Shown: in pieces, positions 12,201-27,064 of the stretch
How positions within the stretch are numbered: the stretch's first letter is position 1
Layout of the letters: every line of letters starts with the position of its first letter
From: Ophiura sarsii
Taxonomy: Eukaryota; Echinodermata; Ophiuroidea; Amphilepidida; Ophiuridae
Direction: 5' to 3'
NCBI GenBank assembly: GCA_035610835.1
Contig: CM069459.1
Span: 29,734,366 to 29,798,365 of the forward strand
DNA: 64,000 bases
Notes under the pieces: generated by a model
What the model saw: the letters and a program-made list of their open reading frames with translations, nothing else
Database searches by the model: none
What the model was told of the DNA's origin: nothing
Position numbers and translations under genes: made by a program

Positions 12201-15200
12201 ATACTCAAATTTCTCTTTATAGATCTCAAAGGATCTTTCAGTTCTGTTTAGTCATGAAAGCAAAAATCTGCTGTACCCTATTTTGGGCCAAAATACTACC
12301 CATGATGGGTATATTATATCAAGGCAATGTGATTTGAATGCCAACATTTGTACATATGGTCATCCAGTAAAATTCTGTTTTGATCTAAAATGATTTCTCA
12401 GTTAATGTTATCTCTGAGATTGATAAGGATAGGTTACCAAAAAGGCGTAGTTGCTAGGTGATCTTCATATCTGTTATCAGCACTACCTTGTTAAGCCTTC
12501 AAAAGTGTGCAAAGTAAAATTCATTGAAAAAAATATAGCATATTGGTCAATAACATCCCTTAGAGAATTGGGCTTAGTAATTTTTCGTCATTGTGATGAA
12601 ACAAGAAGCAGCTCAATATATGTATCATTTCTACCAAACACTTTGCACAAATATAATTTTAATTAGAACCTGAGAATTCAAGCAAAACAGTTATTCAAAC
12701 CAAAAAATCCATAGATATAGTCATGTTTATTTGGATTTTTAAGAACTATTGATGACATTCTGCTTCGATGTTCACAAATGCCATGATTTGAATTGAACAG
12801 AGGTCAAGGTTTATGCATTATGGAAAATAACATTGAGGGGTCAAAAGGTCAGACATTGTTTACATCGGGAAAACATTCAAAGCAAACACACAATAGACAT
12901 ATTCCCCCGGTCCATCCAAAAATCCATTGTCATATTTCTGAAGCCTGTCATCCATACATGTATACCTACCTACACTTAAACTATACTTTTAAAAGAAACA
13001 TTTCCCACCCAAGCAAACACACATCAGACATGTCTCGCCTCCTCTGTCCCATTCAGTCAATTTATTGAGTACTTTTGAGGCCTGCCTTCAATGTTTAACC
13101 TAACACTACAATTAGAGCAAACATACACTAGAGAAGTCTCACTGGTCCCGTCCATAAGTCAATTTATTGTGTATTTTTGAGGCCTGCCATCCATGTACAT
13201 ACCTACACTTTAAATAGCTGGTGGTGAGATCAATGGAACAGTGCTCGACGTCCACTGCCTATGTGTGACGTGATGATCATAAGACGACGCTACGCTGAGA
13301 GTAGAAGCAGAACGAGGCCGCTAAAGCAGCAAGATGAAGGTCAGGACGCATTCAGCTGGTACGGTCAGTTCAATATTTTCTTTGTATCTTGTTTTATATA
13401 TATATTGACTATATTGTTGTAAATGTGTGATACTATGATACTGGTGGTGTGATAGATAATACGAATGTGTAAGTTACTGTAAAACACAAAATTATTTTAC
13501 GGATACTTTATTTTGCGAGTTTCAAATTACTGCTATTTTAGCGGGCATTTAATTTTGCGAATCTGAAAATGTTACTGTTACTTTCTATGCAAAATTTTCA
13601 GTTATTTAATTTCGTGAATCCACATCCCTCATGAAATTCAGTGGTATTACAGTAATACGATCATATCCAGTGATGAAGGTTTGAGGGTTTATTTTGGTAC
13701 TTCAGGGAACATGGTGGGGAATGTGCTCCGGCACACCTCGCACTTGTGTGTTTTGGCTACTCCCACTAGAAATCGAAATCCAAAATGGCCACCCACCATC
13801 ATCTTGAAATGTGAATTATTCGCAACTGGCTGATTCATGATTGCAGTTTTCTACAGGTACAACAAAATCAGGTACAGCAAAAACTGCCCACTTCGTTAAC
13901 TGATGGAGACGGACAAGAAAGCTCTGTCATGGGGTAGCTGTGATAGAGTTTATATGACAGAGTTTATATGATAGAGTAAGGCAGTTGCCCTCGCCTCAAC
14001 ATATTTGATGATATAAGGCCAAAAATATTTTTTGTTATGTTGTCCTCGACCGCCCACTCTTCAGATTTAGGGCCGCTCCAAATTTGTTCTGTCTTTTTGT
14101 CTGATTTTTATTTTAACAGTTTATTAATAGCATTGAATATAAAACTAAGTGTTTATAACATATATGTGCGACTCCATGTGTGATTTCAACTTCTTGTTGG
14201 CTGAACTTAGAGCTTCCGCTGGTATAAGAAAATTAAAAAAATAAATGAAAAAAACACACCCGCCCGCCCGCCCCTCCTCTCTGAGAGCTGTGGAGGACAA
14301 CATAACCTCTCTTTTTTAGCCTAAGAGAGGACATGGTGCACCTTTTAATTGTATGCCCTGTGTTACAAAAGAAAAAGAGAAAACACAGTACCCCACCGTG
14401 CCTTGATGAGAGTACCTTATAGGATGCATCGTTGCTAAATATAATAGCATAATCAATTTAATCCCCATTAATGGTGGGGGTTTTTGTCTTCAAAACTTAT
14501 TCGCTCCATTGATTATGATTGATTATTCAAAAAATAATTATTTATCATCGTTTCAGAAGTCAAAGAGTTCATCAGTTTCATAAGGTGTCAAGAAATATCA
14601 CTTTTTACTTAAATATCATGTGACAGAAACTGATCCACTCATACCAAAATATCATTAAACAAAATTAAGGTATAATTCGGATCAAAGAAGATTTTAAAGA
14701 CAACGCCCACAATGCATTTTTACAAAATGCCCTAATTCTGGTCACCAATTTGTCTCGGTTCCCATCATATGCATACAATCATGGTTTCATAGCGCGTTCA
14801 TCATTGGAGAGCTTAGGTTCTTAGTTTACATCAATGAACAAATTAGTTATCAGTGTTCCGTTTTCTTACTTCTAAAATGCATCGTGTGAAAAAAACGTTA
14901 GTTGGCTGGAGTATGCTCAATGCATTGTGGGAAGACCTTAAAATCTTCTTTAAATTGGGATGGTGGTTCATCAAACTTTACCTCACATTATACTTTTTCT
15001 CAAAAGGTTTGAAAATGAAGGTTTCTCTGTCCGTAGAGTAGGGTTTTTCAACCATGCAGTATGTTATAAATGACTGGATCAGATTGTATCACAAAGAAAA
15101 CTTAAATATTTTGAAAAGATGTGTCTTTAATTTTGACATGGTTTTAAAGAATGTCAGATAGGGCTGAGTTGATTACAATATTTACACATATTATATGTAA

Positions 15201-18200
15201 ATTATACTATACTTAAAATATTGTGATGTTATGCTGTATATATTGATAACACTTTCCATGCGGAAGTCGTCTGCAGACGACGGTTTAAAAATTTCACAAA
15301 AATATTCAAGAATTGTCAATATTATTGGATTTCATAACCAAACTCGGAATCACCATGAAAAATGCATTACAATTTTTGTACAAACATCCCTAGTACTGAT
15401 ACAGTAATTTATGAGATAAAGACTTCAAAAGGTTCTGGAAAAAAATCTGTTTTGTATGGTAAAACTAATAGCTGTATGGAAAGTGTTAGAGTACCAGTAT
15501 GACCGACTGAATTGTATTAATCTACAAATGGACATGTTGGTGAACCTAATGTTATAGTATGGTTGCTGTAAGTATAGACTTGATGGCTGGTCCTAACCAC
15601 TAATTGTTGTATAATTGATCATTTCTTCTTTGGGTCAGTGGTAGTCACCTAATAACCAGATAGACACCAATGACATGTTTAACAGTTGGCAATTGGCATG
15701 GTTGGTGGAATATTAGATTTGAATCAAAGCCGTGTACACATGTGTTTAATCCTATGATTGAACAAGTCTAGTCATTCATTGATGCAGATGTCCCAATTAT
15801 TATTATGCTATCTGTTGACAATGGACATTTGGTCATTGCCTTATAGGGCAATGGATATTTGGTCATTGCCTTATAGGGCAATGGATATTTGGTCATTGCC
15901 TTAAATAGGACAATGGATATTTGGTCATTGCCTTAAATAGGACAATGGATATTTGGTCATTGCCTTATATAGGACTAGGATGCAATCACCAAAATGACCT
16001 CCTGCGGTAAAGTAGCAGTCATTAAATCTTTTACATACAGCAAGCACCCTGTAATTTAAGTTATTAACAAATGTTCCTTGCCTTTATACACAAGACTAGA
16101 AAGAGCTTACAAAGAGCTCCATCATACTTAAAGCCAAAGCTTGCTGTGGTCATATAATATCTTAATACTCCCTACCAATCAATGGGCATTCATTCATGTT
16201 TAACATTAACAAGTACCTCTCTCTCTCTCTCTCTGCAATCTTTCTTCTTTGTCATGTATAAAGGCAAGGGACGCAAGATTTTTTATGTATTACAACGATA
16301 ATTTTTAATGCTATTATTATTCGTGTCTGAGGTCATTATGTATATATTTTGATTCATGAATTAATTCTAATATTATTGTGTGTTTTCTTTATGGTTGCTT
16401 TACATACCATATCGGGTGTATGACATTTTTAAAAAGGAATGTCTCTTTCGATTTTGATTGTGGTAAAATCTCTCAACTGTAACACAACTTGATGTCAAAT
16501 TACTAAATTCTCTTGCAAATTGAAAAGTGTCATAGATAAATTGTCACAATATTCTTCTTCTGTGTACATTTTATTTAAAATATTTATAGGTTGGGGGATT
16601 TTACACAGATTTAAGATTCAAAGAAAGCATGATTCCATTTTTTGTATTCCCAGTACTTACTCTCCATTGGGAGAAAACATGAGGAGGAAAGTCACCCGTG
16701 ATTCAGCTACTAACACCTTCTATTTTTCCGGCTTTTCTTTTCTTGTTTTAACAGGACACACAGGCAGTATTACTACACCAACTCTACCACGGGCGACTCA
16801 CAGTGGGACTACCCTGTTGATGCATTGCCAAAGGAAGAACAGAGGCTGGAGCAGAGTGGGGACGAGACGGAGAGCAGAGCTATGTTCAACAGAGCTTCAT
16901 CACTTGATGATAGTGTGGCTAGCGCTGCCAAAGGGGGTCGGACATCCGTTATGATGCATGGCAACGTCACCGCTGGACAGTTACATGTACAAGGTTAGTA
17001 ATACTGACGACAGTTTGGTTACAACATTGCAACATAATTTAAAAGCCTTTTCACATGAACCCAACTTATGACTGATCATTGATTTGTTGACTGAATAACG
17101 GTCCCTACTGACAATCAATCTCCTAAGGGCCCATCCGTCTGCAAACAATGTCAAAGACTATGTGATCAAATGTGATGTGATCAAACAAAATGGGTTGGAA
17201 GTTGCTATATTGCTTTTGAGATCAAACCAAACAAAAGATAGCATTTCTTTTGTTTTCTTTTGTTTTTATAGCCCTTCAGTTGCTCATTTCTTTGGAAGTA
17301 AGGTGGATGTTTCGATCACTTTAGCTATTTCTGCCCATCAACATATTTTGATATCAGAGGAAACCCCATATTTTTCTCATTATGATGCCATCAAGCAAAA
17401 CAAGATAGGTTAAGAGTTTAACAGGTTCGCCGTTGAACAAGTTTAAAAACGCTCAAGCTTTCATCAGGATTATTAAACTCTGACTTCTTCAGGTGTAGTT
17501 TTAGACAGCGTGTACTAATTAGTACACACAAAGGTAAACGCAACGCTACACGCTGTCCAAAACTACACCTTCATAATTTGCAGTGAAATTATGATAAGCA
17601 CAACATTGCCACTACTCTATATATTATCATCATTTGGGCTGCCCCCTGCCTGCTGATTCGAGAGTGAGTACCCATTTCCTACTTTCAAAATTTGTGGCTC
17701 TAAAAAGAGCTGTATAACAGAGTAAGGTTGATGTAAAAGTAGGTGCCCCTTTCCTACGTGAGAAAGATTGATGGCTCTGAAAAGAGCTGTTCAGGTCACT
17801 GCCCCTTGTTCACTGAACAGAGATGGGGGCTCTAAAAAAGAGCTCTTAACCCTACGCCCCCCCCCCCCCCCCCCCCCTGACTGCTAAAAAATGCTAATCC
17901 TAAGTCCATCTCCAAGCGCCTGTGCCGCCGGTTTTCGATGACGTAGTCAACCGAGCCTATATAGTGAGCGCAGTTCGAAAATTGTGATCCCGGTCAAAAA
18001 CCCTAGTCCAGGGTTAGGGTTAAAGTATGTTGCCGCTAGCATCAATTTGGCTCTGGAACCTATTCCAAAGGACTGCCCCTTGACCAATGGAAATAATGTA
18101 GACTTCCCCTGGTCTACTACAATACTACAAACAGTATTGCACAGTAGTGCTGTCACTGTTTTGTAAATATCGTTTGACAAATAAGTTATGTATTTCTGTT

Positions 18201-21200
18201 TGTAACATTTTTGAATTCTTATGAATAGATTAAATAATATTTAAAATGATAGACTATTTCAAATTGAGGTTTCCAAAAATATATGACTGACGACGTCCCG
18301 CTGCATGACTTGGAGTCATGCTGGACACCTCGTTCTAATATAAGGTTGGAATCAGGCTCGATGTGCGGCTATAGAAGGAATGTAAAAGTGATATTTTAAG
18401 ATCTGTGTAGGAGGTTGCTGATTACTTACAGACAAATTCCAAGTCATCAAAGAAAAGTTTGTCAAGTAATTTCATTTGTCAGCCGTATAAATGCAAGATA
18501 GTAAACAACCACATACACACAATATAGCTATTTCCATGAGGATTTTTTTTGTGTGAAGACCATTATGACATCACTCATTCTTCAAAAATTTTAGCAATAG
18601 TAGCTACCCGGGTAAAAGAAAATCAAAATGTTGGATTACTGTCTGTGAATTTTGCTGCGCATCTCGTCTTGTCAGAAAACCTGCTCCATGTGACCTGTAT
18701 TTTCTCTTTTACTTTTGGACAGACTAAAAGTAAACTCAAAAGTAAACTCAAAAGTAAACGCAATTCTAAACACAAAACTTAACGTAAAAGTAAACGCAAA
18801 ACTAAATGTTTCTTGCATTTTGCACCCAATTGACCTCAAAGCACGCTCCAAGTGAGTGAATATAATCACAGATGTTTCCACCATCTGTGACATAATGGGA
18901 CAGTTATTGATTAGAGGCTGGGAGGAAAACAGCTTAGTTGTTTGGCTCACATAAGTGTTTAGTATTGCATTTACTCTTGAGTTTACTTTTAGTTTGTCCA
19001 AAAGTAAACGCTCATAATTTGCAGTGAATAATTACGATGATGTTCTGCAATAATATCTTTATCTTATTCTATTCACAGCAGCTGTGCCTCCCAAATCATC
19101 AAGAACCAAATTAACCAATACATCCGCCCCTACACCCCCATCAGTACCATCCCCAGAACCTCCGCCCCCACCTGTACCAGATGATGCCCCTCCCCTGCCA
19201 CGAGACCCTCCACCACCCGGCACAGGACCAGATCTTCCACCACTCCCTCCTAGCCCCCCTCCTCCCCCACCAAGTCCTCCAGCATATGATTCCGATGATG
19301 ATGATGAAGTGTCAACAGGTGGTTCTTCACGACCTCTAACCCCTCCACCGGCGCCACCTCCGATACCACCTCTCGGTATATCGGACACATCAACTCTCTT
19401 TGGGCAACCTCCACCTCCTCCAGAAACGGATGGTACCGTCATCGGTAAACCACAGATACTGTATACCAATGCCCCGACACCTGCAAGTGGTTTAGATGGG
19501 ACTCCATTAGGGGACTATGGTGGGGCACCAGTAGCTTATGGAGCAGCGCCTGTAATGGGGCCAAGTAAGGAGCCCACGGGAGGAGTGGCAGCACCACCTC
19601 CACCACAGGTCACTGGAAAAACAAAGAAAACTAAAAAGGTAAGATTTCAAATCCAAGAGATCAAAAACAAAGAGTGGGATTATGTGCGAATTGGTTATTA
19701 GGTGCCTTGCCTTTTTACAAAAAGAGGAAAGAGCGCTCCTTTTATATCCCAAGCTTTCGCGGTCATAAAATGTCAAAATCAATATAGGGAACTATTCAAG
19801 TTGAAGTACCCATTATATCCTTCTCTAAAAGTGTCAAACCCACCATTTGAAGTGGCTAGTTGTTTGTTACAATTAAACAATGCAAAACATCTGATTTGCA
19901 TCACCGCCAATCTCATAAAACAGGCTCACTATCAGCGGGTGTTAACACTATCAGTGGGGCGTTAATCACTGATCCTTTTTCACCCCTTTTAACAATAGAA
20001 AAAAGAGTGAGCTTTCCTCAAGCTTTTCCTCTATTTGTAAAAAGGCTAGGCCATTTAGAGATATTGATAAACAGATTACAGTTTACACAATATGTGCTGG
20101 AACATCTACAGAATCCTGATTCTCATGTTGTGTAACGCATACCTAAACAATAAATCGTTTTGAGCATTATAGACTTCACCAAAATACTCAACATGAGCAG
20201 CATATATGGACTTGATCTGCGAATATTCATTCACCCATCCTAATTTCAAAGGCTTATAATCACTCTCCATCATGTTGTCAGGGCTTTAGTCATGCATCTC
20301 TCTTCTCAACTAGGGAAATCCTCATCCACCGCGGGAAAAAGTAGGCAATTCGGAAAGCTCCTTGCCGGGAAATGAATACCTCTCGCGGGGAAAATGCAAA
20401 GAGTGAGAATTTTTTTTAAAAATGATAAAATAAAATGTAAAAAGTTCAAAGAAAAGAAGAAAAAAAATCGAAAATGTTGGAAAAACAGGATATTTACCCC
20501 CGGAAAATACCTTTTATAATGTAAACAATGTCTGGTTCCCGTATGTTATTTTTCCCATGTTACGCCGCGCCGTAAAATTGGTATCAGCAGCAATTTGAGA
20601 TCGCACGTGTTCTGACGTTATGCATAATGATTGAAATGCCGCCTAGGTTGATGAAATAAAGCTCAATAAAGAATTGACTAAGACTCTGCTGCCCTCTACA
20701 TTTTTGTTATCAATGTAACGTATGGTAATTTTTAGGATCGACTGGAAGCCACTGGGGGATGTACTCAAGATGGCGGCGCGTGTTCGAAACAAATTTTTCT
20801 TCGGTATAAAAAATGTCAAAACGGAGAACATTAATTGTGATATCACCCAAATTATGAAACCCCTCTGCCAGGGATAAATTTGGAAATCAATATATTTTCT
20901 CGCAGAGAAGAAAAATGGACTTTAAAGTAAGCTTATTTACTTGTTAATTTGGAGGTGATTTTTCGGTCGCTGTTTCTCGTATTTGGTTTATTTTCGCGGG
21001 ATTTCTCGGTTTTGGTTGCAAATCCTGTGAATCGCGGTTTTAGTAAACTCGCCTCTCGCATTTTGCCGAAAAAAATCGCGGGATCCTCCAGGGCCTAGTG
21101 ATTTGTGACTTTTTTTTATCACTTCCGAGGTCTTTCTCTCGCGGGAAATTGCAAGCAGCTTGCCGGGAAAAAAACATTTTTTCAGGCAGTGTCCTCATCT

Positions 21201-24200
21201 TTTTGGCGCTATGGAACTTGAATTTGACAGAGTTAAATATTGTAGAACATTGCTGCTCGGTTGGTTTGTTCCATATCCGAGCAAGATCAAATATTACCCC
21301 AACGCTTAAAAGAACTCCACTGGATGTCCATAAGGAGCTTATGGACATTAGTTTTCCTTATGTGCTTCTTGTGCCTGAAGCACCTTACATGTAGTACAAC
21401 AAGTTCCTTGTTTTTTGTGCCATATAAATTTCAGTGATAGGCTGATTGGTTGAAGGAAAAGGACCCAATTCAAACTCTATCGTTTTGTCTTCAAATGCGT
21501 GTGGTTATTCATCCAATCTACTGTCGCCGTATGTTCCTCACAAAACATATCATTCTGCTCATGACATAACCACCTAAATGTTCCTAGAGCTACGGATTAT
21601 CAAAAGCAGGGATGATCGTCTGTATTGAAATAATGTACAAAACGCTTACCATGTCTGGCTCGCTCGCACCTGTAGGGGAGATGCGGGAGAGTTGAGCCAC
21701 CGGGAGAGTTGAACCACCCCCTATAACTCGAAAAGTAGTAACTTACTAAAATTTATATTGGCATATATTGTTATATAGCATCAATACGACATTCTTAGTG
21801 TTAAACTCCACTGTCATGTGTGCTCAGTATCAAAGATACCTAAACAAAATCATTTTTTTCACTTTTGAGTGAAAAATAGAAAAATAAATGTTTTGTCTTT
21901 TTTCCCATAGCAAGACTTAGAATATAATATCGGTAATTTGTTTATTGAAGGGGGTATATATGACCATTATTTTAGAGAACTATTGTAAACTACCAAACGT
22001 TCTACACCAGACAAGATTGGGTTATTTACAAAATGGTCACCATGAGGAGAGTTGAGCCATTGGTCATGGGGAGAGTTGAGCATAGGGAAAACATGTAGTA
22101 ACATTTTGATTTTTGGACTAAAGGTGAAAAATGTATAATAAATGAGAGAAAATGTTCTTTTGTGCCATGATAATAACAATTGAGCACCATATTTACTTTA
22201 AGGATTAATAAATCAAAAGTTGAAAAAATATGATTTTGTTTTGTTCACCAGCCATTGACTTATCATGCTGGCTCAACTCTCCTGTAATGGTGGCTCAACT
22301 CTCCCATACTGTAGGGAGAGTTGAGCCACTTTACCAATTTTTTTCAAACCCTTTGTATAAATAAGCCTTAACTGCTATCCCAACTGTTATTGTTTCACAA
22401 CGAAAACAACACTCTAAAGTTTATCTTACACTAATTTTTTACAGGTTTGTACTTTTCTTCCGCATATGGCGACACAAAATATAAAAAATGGCTCAACTCT
22501 CCCGCATCTCCCCTACGGCTTGCATGTTTGAAAAGCCCGCTAAGAAATATGGGTACTAATAGCCTGATTGCGAATACAACTGGTCTCTATAATACGGAAT
22601 CTAGTGTAATATTAAACTATGTTTAGAAAAAATGTGTCGGTGGAAATTCATACCCTTCAAACAATATGAACGACGCATCAATATTTAAAGAGTTTATCTG
22701 GAGATAAAATTATCTTCAAATATATGTTTATTTCCTTAGGTCCGTATGCACAAAAGAGTTAGACCGGGTCTAAAGTTAGACCTGGTCTAAGTGAATTTTG
22801 TTTTTTGTGAAATGCACACTTTCATTACATTTCTTTCTCAAATTAGCTAACAAATTGTAAAGATTCGGATGCAAATTTAAAAAATAGCTCAAAATATTCC
22901 ATGAAAATGCAGTGGAAAACAGCTTTTGAGGCATGAATAAATTTCACTTAAACCAGGTTTAACTTTAGACCCGGTCTAACTCTTTTGTGCATACGGACCT
23001 TAAAGTTTAAGAGTCCCCTGAACATTTCCCTGTTTAAATCATTGAAAAAGACCTAGGAGAAAAAATTGAAATCTTTTCTTGAATTTGTCACTTTTTGACT
23101 CTAAAATACTTCTCCCGCACAGATATCTGAAAAGCAACTATCATGATAAGATAGTGCAGGTCACTGTGTGACGTCATAGTATGTAGTCATTCTCCAGCGT
23201 GTATCACACTGCTGCACAGTCAGTGGCGTATACTTAATAATTATAGTGTGTGTATGCAATTATTTTATTTTCTATGATAGTTTTCACTATGGATTGTTTC
23301 TAAGAAATGAAGAATCAAGACATTTAGCTACATTTGTAGCAATAAATTAAAATAAAGTGATGAACCAAGATATGATTTTTTGTAAAGGAACATGAGCAAC
23401 AACAATTGACAGACTTTACGCCAAGTAGGGCCATGTGCCGCCTATGGGATATGTGCCAGGTGTAGCTGCAATCATATTCATGGGTCTGACAGTTAAAGTT
23501 ACCCAATAAAGCGGCTCAAAGAATATTTCTCATTATATTATTCAGTTTGTAAATTCAAATAACCATGAATGTAGTGAAGGATCAAAACTAGTGCGCGCGG
23601 ATGTGGAAAGATCAGCACGTCGCACCCGTTATCCCTGCATTTGGATTTACCTGAGTGTCCCCATTTGCCACTGAAAAGTTCCAATGTTCAGTATGAAAAT
23701 TCCATGTCCTACATGTATGTCATTTTAAATAATTGAAGATGATATTTTAATAACTCTGCTCTGACTGTTCAGTCCATTTCAATTGGACCCCGGGAATTGG
23801 ATTGTCGCAATGGCTACGTCCCACACAATGATATAGGGTCAACCGGTCAATGTACCTTTCGTGGGGCCGGTAACGCACAGGTCACATTCGTGGGTCTCCC
23901 CGGCCAGCAGACCATGATGCAAACAGATATCTTCTCTGGTTCTAACCACTGAACAACAAGGCCTCGATAGTATGATTTAAAGAAATCCCGATGTAAACAA
24001 ATACAAATATTATGCCACAATCCCATGATAAAGTATTGCAATCTTGAATCCTTTTTGATGAAATAAAGTCATGAAAACAGGCCGGCCGTGCAGTTTTTAA
24101 TAGTGGATACGTTTCTCGGTGTTAGAATTAGAATCAAAATACATAAAGTAGAACAGAAAAACACATCGACCAGCAGACCGCGTGTACAATAACCCGATAA

Positions 24201-27030
24201 TTTTTTTTCTTTCCGCTTCACAACCAAAGTCAAAGTATAGAATAAAAGCTTATGATTGTTACTGGAAGGCTTATCTATTATAGGCTGTTAATTTTACCTG
24301 ATTAAAAGATGAGAGACTATGTGTCCATTCTATTAATTGCTCTCAAGCTGTCAAACTATCGTTAAAGGTTATCTATAGGTCAATACCACTGTATTATAAA
24401 ATTAGGGATGACGTCATTGAAGTGTTTGAAGAGGCCATAAATAATAGGTAAAATATATCAAAATTGCACCCGTTTAATATAATGAAAATGATATTGTATG
24501 GTAATATTTTTTTTATCAGAAAGAATGCACTTTTCAGTAAGCATTCCATTAAAGTAATTTAGTAAATAACTAAATAATAATATCAACTATCCTCATTCTT
24601 CACCCCTGTCATCATAATTGAACAATCCAACTCCAGATAAATCCCCAGGTCAATACCACTGTATTATAAAATTAGGGATGACGTCATTGAAGTTTTTGAA
24701 GAGGCCATAAATAATAGGTAAAATATATCAAAATTGCACAATCCAACTCCAGATAAATCCCCAGGTTGTAGGTTGTGGAATGCAAAAGTCCGTTGAACCA
24801 GTGTTACTAAACATTTATTTAGGAGCCCAGTTAGCATGGTTTAGGTCATGCTTGATAAGGGCGAAAATATCTCCAGAAATAATTTATGTGCGAAATGGGA
24901 TGTTTTATCACTGGAAACTATTGTGAAAATAATGAAGAAAAACACAAGGTTTATAGAGCCATTTAGCTCATTCAAATTATAAATTGGGCTACTTCACGAA
25001 GCCATCCTCCAAAAGAAATATATGGCAATACTGTTCCAAATCAGCTCGCTTGTAAAAAGTACATTGTATTCTGCACTGCTATGGCTGATGGCCATTATAG
25101 TTCATACATAACAACTTTCAGAATATTTTGGAAAGGAAATTTATCACCCCACTTCTACTTGTAAACCCATTTATTATCAAATTGTCCCTATTTGCCTACA
25201 CAATGTGCGCTGTGGATATGGAGATAGGTGGAAGATGGACTCATGAGAACTGTCAGCAATATTTGGTGGTATTGATACATCATTGTTTATTATTGTACAG
25301 CATGGTACACACAAGCCAGAGCTGGCATTCACAACTTTTATCATTTTCGATAGGCGAGTGTATGCCAAATGTTGAATGAAAACCTAAATAAACGAAAGAA
25401 TCACACATGGACACATTTGATATTAAATCGATCGTTGACCCTCGCAATTTTATCAAATCCCACCATCCCCGTACTGGGTAACCAACCTCACTGTGTTTAC
25501 CAAATTGGTCAAATCGTGACTACTAACAATATCGTTCACAGCTTGACCTGGTGCTACTGCTATTCTGCACTCGCTGACTGGGTTTTCTAAATATTGATAC
25601 GAAGTGACTGAAAATATGCCGTTTTGAAATGGGTTAAATAAATGTTTAAAAACAATATGTTTTTCCTTTTTGATATTTAGTACCGTATACATGTACCATT
25701 TATAAAAAAGAACAAATTCTGTGTTTTGAAGGATAAGAAAATGCTCCAGATAAGCTCTTTAAAAACTATTTTATAAAACTGTTTCACTCAGTATTTTATG
25801 AGACCTAAACTCGAACCCACGACTCACTGGCCCACGAGCCCTTGGGACAATCAGTTCATCTTTTCAAATCAATAGTTTCTGGGAGTGAGAGTGTCGAGTT
25901 ATGTATTACTGTTGAGGAGTTATGAGCATAATCACTATTTATGAATATTTGTGAATAAAGTGTCTTAGGTTGACGATCGTAACCCTTGAAAAGGCTGTAA
26001 CCTGGGCATTACAGGATGAGTTAATTCATTACTGCGACTCGCAGGTTACAAGGAATTCTCAATGCGTAAATGCCACAACTATTCCTTGGTAAGGCCAACA
26101 ACAAAAAATGTTATGTTGTCCTCGACAGCTTTCAGAGAGGAGGGGCGGGCGGATTTCCTTTTTTTTATTTTTTATTTTTAAAAATGTTCTTTTACCAGCA
26201 GAAGCTCAAAGTTCAGCCAACAAGAAGTTAAAATCACTCTAAGAGCCGCACATATATGTTATAAACACATAATTGAATATTAATGCCATTTAAACTGTTT
26301 AAAAAAAATCTGAAAAAAAAACAAACACCCCAATGATTTAAATTTTTAAAAAAATCTGGAAAAAAAAAAATCGGAGCGGTCCTAAAATGACGAGCGGGCG
26401 GTCGAGGACAACATAACAAAAAAAAATGTTTTGCCTAACGTAGCACCAACAGTTTTCTACTTTCTGGGATGATAATCTGTACTGAAATGTCATTAAGAAC
26501 TGATACTATGTGTGTTTCATATAGCATCTGTATGACGTGGCATGTTTGAAAAGAGCGGTGATTAGTATGGGCATTGGTAGTCTCTTTCAACAGTGATTAG
26601 TATCAGGCGCGTACGCAGGGGGGGGGGGGGGGGGGGTGTTTTGGGTGTGAAACACCCCCCCCCCCCCCCTTGGGTCTGTCCTAAAAAAAAAAAGAGGGAA
26701 AGAAAAGAGACATGAGAGAAGGGAAAGGAGAAGGAAAAAGAGAAGGGGAGAGAGGGGACAGCGGGGACAGAGGCAGTGGCGTAACCAGACGGGGGTCGGG
26801 GGCAATCACCCCTCCAATATTGACTGTATGTCGGTTGAGATTGGCATTGTCTTGTTTCTTGAGGAATCATGGAATTATGATGGTCAAAAGTACACAAACG
26901 GAAAAATTTACGCGCGCATTATGTCCCAAAAAATGGACTATTTTGGGAGTAGAAGCTTGTCTAAAGCAGAAATGTACCTCAATCATAGCCCAAATAAATG
27001 TAAAGTCGAACATCTTCGGATCACTTTTCT

Positions 27031-27064
<34 letters not shown>

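Larger units (their letters stand above)
11800..16754 (+). other. FNBP4 intron splitting WW domain 2
   Basis: A 4.96 kb intron. It holds a degenerate triple tandem repeat (~12880-13210), a TA-flanked MITE (13475-13654), a Harbinger-like MITE (14017-14321), an inverted-repeat element (14675-14962), a TTAA MITE (15246-15489), a 30-32-bp tandem repeat (15820-15975) and a (CT)n run near 16216-16234. The blocks 11800-12880 and 15490-15820 are AT-rich with nothing recognisable. 16235-16754 also shows only AT-rich intronic sequence. Confidence 0.75.

Noticed and set aside
13220..13370. GC-richer block as an extra FNBP4 exon
   Set aside because: Exons 8 and 9 already join in phase inside WW2; an exon here would break the domain.
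16520..16954. 144-codon ORF overlapping WW2 exon
   Set aside because: Wrong phase; the FNBP4 frame gives an intact WW domain over 16755-16993.
18008..18025. Telomere-like AGGGTTAGGGTTAA
   Set aside because: Only two units, and a similar stretch is part of a dispersed repeat at 58695.
19059..19469. 136-codon Gly-rich minus ORF
   Set aside because: It is the antisense shadow of the proline-rich FNBP4 exon (CCN codons read as GGN).
25800..25875. Possible tRNA/SINE on the minus strand (GTGGGTTCGAGTTTAGG)
   Set aside because: A B-box-like word is present, but no A box at the right distance and no cloverleaf.
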